In this document: positions 35,101 through 41,270 of the stretch, piece after piece
Position numbering within the stretch: position 1 is the stretch's first letter
How the letters are laid out: every line of letters begins with the position of its first letter
Assembly (NCBI GenBank): GCA_963457665.1
Contig: OY735212.1
Span: 353,501-417,500 of the forward strand
Reading direction: 5' to 3'
DNA from: Thysanoteuthis rhombus
Taxonomy: Eukaryota > Mollusca > Cephalopoda > Oegopsida > Thysanoteuthidae
DNA length: 64,000 nucleotides
Position numbers and translations under genes: made by a program
Notes under the pieces: model-generated
What the model saw: only the letters and a program-made list of their open reading frames with translations
Database searches by the model: none
Told to the model about the DNA's origin: nothing

Positions 35101-38100
35101 CAATTGAATCTCTTCTTTGCCTCCTTATCAACATAACATTTTAGCCGATTCCTTCTTCAGCCCTTGTCAGGTGTATGAGAAAAGAGGAAAGCCCTCCCCC
35201 CCTCTCTCACCAAGGTTTGTTTACTTGGATTAGACAATGGCTGAATGATGGATCAACTGAAATATGCTGACAACATTAAGGCTGCAAAGAAACAAATAAA
35301 TCGTTGAAACAAAACTTGGAATATTACTGACTCTTCATACTGAACAATGTGGCTCAGTGGTCGAGTGCTTGCCTCCTTTTGGTAGGCTGTGGTTCAATCC
35401 ACTGCCAAGTCATACCAGAGACTTTAATAATGGTAGTGAATGCCTCTCTGCTAAGCACCCAGCACAAGGATTAGGATCACAGTTTCTCTCTCCAAGGCTA
35501 AAAGGTCATAGGCAAATCATGTTGGATACACCAGTTCTTGTAAGATCACTGAAGTTGTGCTACATCAAGCATGGTCAAAACCCGGATGGCCATTCAGGAA
35601 TTCCAGGTACCCTAAGCAGAATAAAGCTTCAACCGGCCTGGCATGCTGGAAGTGGCTTTTACTAACAATGCATATCTATTCTAAACCCATGACACTCTCG
35701 AGAGTATTAGTGGAGAACAATGATACATCAAATGACTCAAAGTTGCTCCCTTGAAAAAAAAAATAGAGAGATATAAAATATTGTGGTTAAACATGGCATA
35801 CAAACGCTCCCCAAAATATAATCATACAACATATTGATCAGATATTAATACAAAAATGAAGTCATTAATTTGTTCTTTATAAGAATTTTGTGCATCATGT
35901 ATTCATTTAAATATGATGGAAACAGTGCATCTAACAACCTAAACTGTCTTCGTAATTTCAAATTGAGGTGCTTCCAAAGATTCACAACATTCTGATAAGG
36001 AACAAATCAATGGCCTCAACTTCATTATTGTGTTAATATCTGATCAATACATTGTATAGCTATATTTTTTAGAGCCTTCATTTAATGTTTTGAATCCTTT
36101 GTATGCTGTGTTCAATTACCATATTTTACATTACCAGTATTTTTTCTTCATAAAGATTTGTTTTTCTCTTTGTAGAAGTTATATGCTTAACATCCTGGAA
36201 GAGGAAGACATCAAGTTAGAAGACATGGCAGAACTTATGCTTGGAGTAAGTTGTCACTTTTATGTAGATTATTTAACAATGATTGATTTTTGGTGGAACC
36301 ACTTCTTTGTTTTGAACTCCAAGTGTCTAAAATGGTTCTAGTTGGTCCCAAAATAGGCTGTATATGTGTGCAAATTTTGCATGTGGTTTCCTCTTTCACA
36401 GCAAAAAAAATTCTGGGATTTCTGAGTTTGTTCTCACCTCAATTATAATGATGTGATTTCCATCTATTTCTCTATTGTACTAACGAACCAAATTTGGTTT
36501 GCATACTCAATAGGAGTTTTGAAGTGAAATATGACATGACCAGGCCAATCAGTGATTAATTATAAAACATTCATTAACCCTTTCCAGATTCCTGGGACAT
36601 ATATATGTTCTGTAGATCTTTTTCAAAAGTCTCCTAAGACCTTTGAAAAAATAAAATGTCAGATTTTTTTTTTTTTTTTTTTTTAGAAAATAAAAATGGA
36701 AAAATCCTTGTTACAAAAAATAAAGTGAAAGAGGTTTTCTCAGCTTTTGCAACTGCAGACAATGTCATCACCATAGCACAGAATTTCACAGAAATCAGTT
36801 CACATTACATGACTGGACAAGAGACCTGTAAGCAAAGTAATCTATTGATTCTGTTTTTCATTTATCCCGGGATAAATGTCTGATGCGACAAATGTATCCC
36901 ATCATGATTCCAGACAATGAAATCGGTGACCAATGTTCAAACTGGGCTGTTTATGTTCACTTTGCATTGGTCCTCTTGGGAAAGGCATGGATCCATCTCT
37001 TATCTCCCCCTTGTTATGAGTAAAATAGCAGTACAAATTGGGCAATTGGGCTCTGTAGCCTTTGAAAGGCAACTAGTCTAAGAGGAGGACAACTCTGATT
37101 CCAAATGACATCCTTGTGGCAGCTCCTTCAGCTAATCTGATACCAGATGAATTACTCCCTGCTTTTATCCAGACCATTTCAGCAACGCCAAGAGGTGGAT
37201 TTTGATGACTTAGCATCCCAGGATCTCCATATGCTTCACCCAGGCATGGAGGGGACCTTCCATTATCCGTAGAGACAGAACGGAGGTAATTTAATTCCAA
37301 GAGTCTTGAAAGGTTTCAGGAGGAAAGATTCAATCAGATATTTTGGCCATAAGATTTTATTAAATTCACGTAAAAATGGAATCCAAAAATTATTTCAAAT
37401 CAAAATATTCTTTGATTGTAAATTTTCTTTCTTTTTTTCAGGATGTTGTAGCTGAGAAATTAGAAACCCTGAATGCAGGTCAGGGTTACCTTGACATGAT
37501 TCGAAAGGTGAGGATTTTTCTTATTCTGTTAAGAAATCTCTTGAAGTCTTCATCTCTCTCCCCAACCTCCGTGGTGTGTTGTCCGTGCTTTTAAAAAAAT
37601 AATTACTTCATTTTCAATCAAATTTAATTAGTTTATTTTAGCAGGTCTTTTATCCAACAAAGATTTATAAGATTTATATAATATACTCTTCCATTAATAT
37701 ATAATAATATTAGAATTTATATATTATATATATAATGATAATATATGATATATATGTGCGATACATTGTCAACTCAATTATGAAATGTCATCTATCCATC
37801 TAATGAACTGTTGTTGTTTTTTTTCTTCTCTTCATTGATTGCTTCTCCCTTCGATAGACTCTTCCACTTAAAAGATTAGTAAACTGAAGCAAAAAAATGA
37901 TAAACATATATTTGACTTTGAGTCTATTAATATTCATTTTGAACAGAAAACTTAGATATAATGGGGGTCAGATTTAAATGAAACAGTCAATGGTGTTCCT
38001 TTGTTACTATGCAGATTTTTTTTTTTTATGAGAAAAAGATGGAAAAATCCTTGTATCAAAAAAAAATTCAGCCCTTTGGAGTACAATTATCAAAAAGAGA

Positions 38101-40229
38101 CTGGGTGGAATTAAAATTTACCCTGGTATATCAATAAGTGTGTATACCAACCTGAAACATTATTCATTATATTGTAATATGGTGGTTGTGATTTGACTGT
38201 GTGGAAATGAGAAATTGAAAAAAATGGGTGTTACATCTCATGGATTTCTTGATATTAAAATTGGACATTATTCATTTCACTTATTTCCAACAGCTTCATC
38301 AGAAGTCTTTGCAATATAGAAAATTTGAGTGAAGTGTGTTACATAACATGAGCTGAAATTAAAAAATGCTTGTTGACCAATGTTGGCTGGGGTGGGAGGG
38401 ATTATCATAGGATCTGGCTGTGACTGAGATGAGACCGAATTGTTTGTGGGTACAGTTGTGGTGGGTGAAGAGTCAATGACGTATGGCATTTTTTGTGCGT
38501 AGGATTTTGTAGATCGTGTGTTTAGATGAAGTATATTGATGGGCCTGTATTTTGACTTTGAGTTGTGTCTGTTTATGTGAGGAGGATTTGTTGGTAAGGT
38601 TGTATGTGTTGTGTGTGTGTTTCCATGAGTGTTTTCTTTTCTCTAAAGAGGTATCATATAAGTAAGATTTCATCCTTATAAATTTTTGCTATTTACTTTC
38701 AACTTAATTTTGATTGCTTTTTATTAGAAGTTAACTCGGGCTGGATACTCTTCAGCAGTGAAGAATAAGTGCCAGGTGAGAATTGAACTCTAGACCCTCT
38801 ATACCAGATGGTGGCTTGCTTATTGGACAACCGTTCTTACCACTAAACTACTGGAACTAAGTGGCAAGCATCAGTCGAAATCAAGCCTTTAAATTCCATC
38901 CCTACCCATGATCTCCTCTGCACCATGTTTATTATTAGTAGTTCACTTCAATCCAATTTTTTATTTATTTATTTCATAAGATGAAGTATTATAAATCTTT
39001 ATTATTAATTTTTACTACTATTTACATTCATCTAATTTGTGGTTGCTTTCTATTGCAATTAAACTTAGGCTGAGTACTCTGTGTGTGTGACTAGTGTACG
39101 TATTTTTCTCTTCTTAAAGGGGTATAATGAGTATCAAAATAATTTTGAAACAATACTGAATGATACACATTACAACCCTTCAAGAAAAACACACACACAT
39201 AAACCAGACACAAACAAATCTTACTTATGTCACACCCGTTTATTCAATCTATCCCTACCCCCATTCTGTTGAATAGCCTCACATCAACACAACAAATCTA
39301 TTGTAATATGCATTCATGATATTTTTCAGATTTTCAATTTGCTTGATAATAATGGTGATAAGAAAATTACCAAAGCAGAAGTAGTTCGGATCCCAGAAAA
39401 GGTGTTTTTTGTTTTGTTTTTTTTTTTGTCATGCTTATTAACTGAAAAGTAATTGAGTAATTACTTTTTGAAATTTTTACATGAAGTATATTTACTATTA
39501 TTAGTTTTACTCCTTGATGTTGTTTTGAGTAGTTGTAATATTTCAATTATTATAAAAATTGTGATTACCATATTTGATTGTATAGAAGATCAATTTTCTT
39601 TCTTAAAAAGGGTTTTAAAGAAAAAAAAAAATCCCCTCTGTTTTGTATGCAAAAGAAAAATGTTTTCCTCGACTTTTGAATTCATTTTTGGAGTATGAGG
39701 TTGAATCAAGGGGAGTAACTTACGATTAAAGTTACTTCCCTTGCTATTTTTTGTTGAATATTTTTCATTCTTCTTTTATTCAATTCACAAAAATGTTCCA
39801 TTTAAAGAGAAATTCTCTTCATTAAAGAGTTCCACAGCATTTTCCAGCTGTTCATGAATGTAAGAATAAATATTCCCTGCTGAAATGGTCTTATATATGA
39901 AATTCAACATTAAATCTTTTCAAAAATCCCAAGATTAACCTTAACTTATATCCTTTGTGGTTAAATCTAATGAAATTTCTATGTTTTAATGTTCAAAAAT
40001 AGTTTTGAATGGCCAAAATTGTTCATACTGCTTTGATATAATAGGTATATATACTGACCTAATTTATTCCAATTCAAAATGCAATTGTCCTTAAATTAAC
40101 TGAAGTATTTTCATTCATTTTTTTCCTCTCCAGATTTGGCTCCGTTGTGAAGAATTAATGAATGATTTGGATTTACTGATTGAAGCCATTGAGAAATCTC
40201 TTCCGAAATCTTCACATGAAGAACTCTAG
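19672..40229 (+). CDS. Secreted-pathway JmjC hydroxylase with EF-hand (whole gene)
   Basis: Ten coding exons join to 1,239 nt, giving 412 residues; every junction is GT-AG and keeps frame. Residues 1 to about 26 form a signal peptide (FLVFILDLLVFALI core). A cupin-8/JmjC domain follows with iron ligands H180 and D182 (SVIHTDAVDN) and H256 (LWIHQVRSYG). K195, 13 residues after D182, sits where FIH-like enzymes bind 2-oxoglutarate. D363-E374 (DNNGDKKITKAE) is a canonical EF-hand calcium loop. The protein ends HEEL, a KDEL-like ER retrieval signal, and has N-glycosylation sequons. Together these indicate a calcium-binding Fe(II)/2-oxoglutarate oxygenase of the ER lumen that probably hydroxylates secretory proteins; the substrate is unknown. 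JMJD8 is the known vertebrate ER-lumenal JmjC protein, but I do not claim orthology. Exon calls rest on splice sites and protein homology, not on transcripts. Confidence 0.9.
20103..21595 (+). other. JmjC gene intron 1
   Basis: 1,493 bp. CpG remains common to about 21.4 kb. The 79-codon frame at 21097-21336 has no domain and is not taken as an exon. No clear repeat recognised. Confidence 0.5.
21596..21662 (+). CDS. JmjC gene exon 2
   Basis: 67 nt, residues R144-T166 (RKDVMIPCNIQCAELFDKGL...). Acceptor TTATTCAG, donor ACA|GTAAGT, phase 0. Too short to stand alone; supported by frame continuity and fit to the cupin-8 fold before the HxD motif. Confidence 0.88.
21835..22115 (+). repeat. 5S rRNA-derived SINE or pseudogene
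   Basis: The stretch 21855-21955 follows a 5S rRNA gene closely: ACTGGTTCTTGTACGATCAC, ATGTTGAGTAATGTCAAGCC, TGGTCAGTGCCTAGATGGGT, then GACCAACTAGGTATATCAGG and TGCCATAAGC. The internal control boxes (A-like, IE-like GCCTAGATGGG, C-like GGGTGACC) are still visible. It continues into unrelated sequence ending in GAATGAATGAAT, as a SINE with a short tandem tail would. A second copy lies at 35525-35625. Not a functional 5S gene: many substitutions and it sits in an intron. Confidence 0.75.
22285..23470 (-). mobile_element. RTE-like LINE, reverse transcriptase and 3' end
   Basis: Read on the minus strand: DLNNYRPISLPNCIYKVFKV (about 23420-23360), ENQPLEQAGFGRSYSTMDHL, then VVVVFIDFKKACDS (about 23220-23180), LEPFQLQKK, LSNLRFEDDIVLFAENPHDL (about 22930-22870; family FADD reads FEDD here), and VTYGAETWNLTKRLACKLRT with WRDHKT further on (about 22550-22440). 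The 3' end near 22285 carries a TGATGATGA-type tail. Several stops and frame changes make it non-functional. The element is 5'-truncated, and its upstream part is inverted next to it (23463-23720). It lies in intron 2 of the JmjC gene, antisense to it. Confidence 0.88.
23463..23720 (+). mobile_element. Inverted 5' segment of the same LINE
   Basis: On the plus strand KISDETKNLIEEQRKCKPTK begins at about 23466. In related LINEs this kind of lysine-rich linker (ETKDLMxxRR... then NKTIKKK...) stands directly before the reverse transcriptase. Here it abuts, in opposite orientation, the point where the minus-strand reverse transcriptase begins. Head-to-head segments of adjacent parts are the signature of twin priming during LINE insertion. 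Confidence 0.6.
23783..24178. mobile_element. Palindromic foldback element in intron 2
   Basis: The two halves are reverse complements around about 24030: TTCTCTATGCCTGCTAATAA (23952) pairs with AATAGCAGACATAGAGAACG (24094), ATTCAAATTGAATTTTAGG (23986) with GAAATTCAATTTGAAAAAC (24052), and AGCCAGGGCCATTTTAAG (23786) with the GGACAGCCCTGGGCACAGC end (24157). No coding capacity. Non-autonomous DNA element; family unknown. Confidence 0.65.
24275..24930 (+). repeat. Polypyrimidine satellite tract in intron 2
   Basis: About 655 nt of almost pure C/T on the sense strand. Three unit types appear in order: a ~22-nt unit containing TTTTCACTC (24285-24365), units with TTTTTCTGTTTTCTCTC (24366-24545), and a ~30-nt unit TTTTTCCTCTCTTTTCTC plus TTTTTTTCTCTC (24580-24730), then mixed variants. 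The long open frames in this stretch (Phe/Ser/Leu-rich on plus, Lys/Arg/Glu-rich on minus) are artefacts. It ends 160 bp before exon 3. Confidence 0.95.
25090..25212 (+). CDS. JmjC gene exon 3 (HxD iron motif)
   Basis: 123 nt, residues V167-K207. Contains HTD (H180, D182), two of the three iron ligands, and RGDKELFFVDP with the probable 2-oxoglutarate lysine K195. Acceptor TTCCGTCAG, donor AAA|GTGTGA, phase 0. Confidence 0.95.
25213..27220 (+). other. JmjC gene intron 3
   Basis: 2,008 bp. Contains a stem at 25520-25596 (TTGGTTTGGGGGGCAGACC pairing with GGTCTTCG, a C-run and AAACCAA) and the direct repeats at 26513-26960. No further exon is needed by the reading frame. Confidence 0.6.
26513..26965 (+). 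repeat. Two direct repeat units in intron 3
   Basis: 26525-26660 and 26815-26960 share GATYTTGAATGAYCTC, GAGAAGATGTACCC followed by TATRCC, CAGCRTTCTTRGTRCA-like and AATTGTGRMYYACAA words, in order, about 300 bp apart. The region between may be part of the same unit. Family unknown. Confidence 0.55.
27221..27267 (+). CDS. JmjC gene exon 4
   Basis: 47 nt, residues I208-D222 plus two bases of R223 (IVLREIGAYSDIDVD). Acceptor TGTTTCAG, donor GACAG|GTAAG, phase 2. The YSDIDVDR phrase is typical of this JmjC subfamily between the HxD and the distal His. Confidence 0.92.
27268..29086 (+). other. JmjC gene intron 4
   Basis: 1,819 bp. At 27925-28095 two diverged tandem units (~91-bp step) both contain a CAGCA...ACCCAAACC/CCCAACCC...GGGCAG...CAACC-type string. 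Otherwise plain AT-rich sequence. Confidence 0.5.
29087..29179 (+). CDS. JmjC gene exon 5
   Basis: 93 nt, residues R223-L253 plus part of W254 (MDYTKYPELADIEYHHVNIT, AGDCLFIPYLW). AGDCLFIPYLW is the conserved strand leading to the distal iron histidine. Acceptor CTTGTTAG, donor TG|GTAAGA, phase 2. Confidence 0.95.
30345..30480 (+). repeat. Dispersed repeat shared with intron 8
   Basis: AGATGAAGAATTATAAATC, a TTCATCT word and TTGCTTTTTACTGCAACTT, in order, recur at 38975-39085 (AGATGAAGTATTATAAATC ... TTGCTTTCTATTGCAATTA). A third piece lies at 38712-38755. Probably a SINE-like family; not identified. Confidence 0.5.
30491..30574 (+). repeat. Exact 42-bp tandem duplication
   Basis: The unit beginning ATATTAAGATGAATGTAAAT and ending in GGAAAAAAA is present twice without change, bounded by A-runs. 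It looks recent, perhaps replication slippage. Confidence 0.95.
31920..32300 (+). repeat. tRNA-like SINE or composite repeat, copy 2
   Basis: Companion of 1425-1830: GATGATTACTGCAACTT at 31957, then a box A-like GGCTTGTCAGTTTGTAGAGC (32089) and a box B-like GATTTCAAATAATGG (32130), then TTTACATATTGGTTTGGTCTG. More decayed than copy 1 in the tRNA-like part. Confidence 0.5.
32706..32879 (+). CDS. JmjC gene exon 6 (distal iron histidine)
   Basis: 174 nt, residues 255-311 plus part of K312. Begins IHQVRSYGSNLAVNIWW; H256 completes the iron triad. An acidic stretch follows (NCEQECDPDVNLSQVNFEVD). Acceptor TTTTTTGTAG, donor GGAA|GTAAGT, phase 2. Confidence 0.95.
35345..35760 (+). repeat. Composite tRNA-like plus 5S-like SINE
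   Basis: At 35350 lies a tRNA-like head (box A-like TGGCTCAGTGGTCGAGTGC, box B-like GGTTCAATCC at 35391). A ~115-bp middle follows, then a 5S-like part from about 35527: CACCAGTTCTTGTAAGATCA, CTGAAGTTGTG, then GGATGGCCATTCAGGAATTC and CAGGTACCCTAAGC. The unit ends near an A-run (35755-35763). The 5S part is more decayed than in 21835-22115. tRNA and 5S modules together are known from some vertebrate SINEs (AmnSINE1); here the tRNA-like part comes first. Confidence 0.6.
35791..36092. mobile_element. Foldback MITE with ~95-bp inverted ends
   Basis: The left arm CATACAAACGCTCCCCAAAA ... ATATTGATCAGATATTAATA ... AATTTGTTCTTTAT pairs with the right arm GGAACAAATCAATGG ... GTTAATATCTGATCAATACA ... 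TTAGAGCCTTCATTTAATG. A single further arm lies at 48888-48995 in the other gene. No coding capacity. Confidence 0.75.
36176..36245 (+). CDS. JmjC gene exon 7
   Basis: 70 nt, residues K312-G335 (SYMLNILEEEDIKLEDMAEL...). Acidic helical linker between the JmjC domain and the EF-hand. Acceptor CTTTGTAG, donor GGA|GTAAGT, phase 0. Confidence 0.9.
36246..37441 (+). other. JmjC gene intron 7
   Basis: 1,196 bp. A T-run (36662-36684) is followed by ATGGAAAAATCCTTGTTACA, which recurs after another T-run in intron 8 (38018-38070). 37020-37310 is less AT-rich and more complex, probably an unidentified repeat. No further exon needed. Confidence 0.5.
37442..37507 (+). CDS. JmjC gene exon 8
   Basis: 66 nt, residues D336-K357 (DVVAEKLETLNAGQGYLDMI...). 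Helical linker. Acceptor TTTTTCAG, donor AAG|GTGAGG, phase 0. Confidence 0.9.
37508..39329 (+). other. JmjC gene intron 8
   Basis: 1,822 bp. Holds AT microsatellite-like sequence (37680-37755), the shared T-run repeat (38013-38075), a tRNA-like SINE (38700-38900) and the repeat shared with intron 5 (38965-39085). Confidence 0.6.
38700..38900 (-). repeat. tRNA-derived SINE
   Basis: On the minus strand, box A-like TAGTTTAGTGGTAAGAACGG (38850-38831) is followed, about 40 bp on, by box B-like GAGTTCAATTCTC (38790-38778). The spacing suits a tRNA head, but the acceptor stem does not pair well. The tail carries a CAACTTAATTTT-type block shared with nearby repeats. Confidence 0.65.
39330..39401 (+). 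CDS. JmjC gene exon 9 (EF-hand)
   Basis: 72 nt, residues I358-K381. Contains the whole EF-hand loop DNNGDKKITKAE with Asp1, Asn3, Asp5, Ile8 and Glu12 in place. Acceptor TTTTTCAG; the donor AAG|GTGTTT is weak but in frame with exon 10. Confidence 0.93.
39402..40133 (+). other. JmjC gene intron 9
   Basis: 732 bp of AT-rich sequence with T-runs. Open frame 39453-39698 has no domain. Nothing else recognised. Confidence 0.55.
40134..40229 (+). CDS. JmjC gene exon 10 (C-terminus HEEL)
   Basis: 96 nt including the TAG stop; residues I382-L412 (IWLRCEELMNDLDLLIEAIE then KSLPKSSHEEL). The last four residues, HEEL, fit the K/H-D/E-E-L ER retrieval signal. Acceptor CCTCTCCAG. Confidence 0.93.
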   Translation: MWLRCEELMNDLDLLIEAIEKSLPKSSHEEL

Positions 40230-40754
40230 AAAGCCAGAAATTCATCCATATACGAGGTCCTCGTTTTTGAGCCTAGAACTGCCTAATCTTCCATGGCCCT
40301 CACAGCTTGGTGCTTTTTCTTGAGAACATTTTTAACAATGATGGAAATGGGTTTTGGGAACTAGGTGTACAGTAATGTCCCCATTAGTAGACATTGAATG
40401 TACAAGAAAAATCTGGAAATTAAGAAGCAGATATACAACACTTCCCCAATATTTCTGCCATTAACTTTTAAACAGATCTAAAAGTTTACAGACAGATTGC
40501 AATTGAAGGATTTGTTCCAAATAATCTCAAAAATATTTATTTCTACTTCAGTCATTTTTTTTTTTTTTTCTTTTCTAATCATAGTCATGTGATGGTTTTG
40601 AAAAATAGCAGATTCATCTCAGGAACTTTCTTCTTTTGGACTATTGAATCCCTTCTTTTATTTTTCTACTCAGTTTTTCCATTCTCGTATAAACATCCAT
40701 GTTTGTGAGAATGTAATATACACAAACACTAGCATTCTTTTTCCAATTTGCTGC

Positions 40755-40817
40755 TGCTATTATTATAGTTATTATTATTATTACTACACTACCAACAACA
40801 ACAACATTATTATTATG

Positions 40818-40853
<36 letters not shown>

Positions 40854-40890
40854 CTATTTTTTTTATTTATTTTATTTTATTTTATTTTTT
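40755..40890 (+). repeat. ATT-rich microsatellite
   Basis: Imperfect TTA/ATT runs (40757-40780, 40800-40855) followed by TTTTATTTTATTTTA. The 89-codon open frame across it is an artefact. Confidence 0.9.
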
Positions 40891-40925
40891 TCCCCTGCCC
40901 CTCAAGAAAATGAAAAATGTCATAA

Positions 40926-41270
40926 ATTAAATTATATTTTTTTCAAATTGAATATGTCTTTTTGTTCTGTTTTTAGTTTTGTTTTACTAACTAAATTTTT
41001 AGTGAGATTATCCCAGAAACTAAATTTCATCACTAACAACTAAACACCAAATTCCAAAGGAATATGGAAATTTGGGAAGATAGAATCACCAAGTTTTATA
41101 ATCACATGAAATTGTTATGTGAAAGAATTTTTTGATTCTTCGAACCAAGTGTTGCTACAAAATTGGTCTTCCTTCTAGGTACAATTGTTCTATTACTGAT
41201 TTATCCACTCTTGAATTCAGGAACTGCTTAAAACTGTTCGTAAATACAGTGGTTCCAATCAATTAATAAA
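40926..41270 (+). terminator. Candidate poly(A) signals for the JmjC gene
   Basis: ATTAAA at 40926-40931 and AATAAA at 41265-41270 are the first plausible hexamers found by eye after the stop. Such words are frequent in AT-rich DNA, so neither is proven. Confidence 0.2.

Larger units (their letters stand above)
32880..36175 (+). other. JmjC gene intron 6
   Basis: 3,296 bp. Holds two diverged copies of a ~62-bp unit at 33808-33932, a minus-strand CAGTGTTGCCA-family end at 34510-34531 (ATCTAAATTGGCAACCCTGG), the tRNA/5S composite (35345-35760) and a foldback MITE (35791-36092) ending 83 bp before exon 7. Confidence 0.6.

Noticed and set aside
38776-38855. Functional tRNA gene on the minus strand
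   Set aside because: Promoter boxes are visible but the stems do not pair properly; better read as a SINE head.
40644-40913. 89-codon open frame after the JmjC stop
   Set aside because: Tyr/Ile/Leu-rich translation of an ATT microsatellite.
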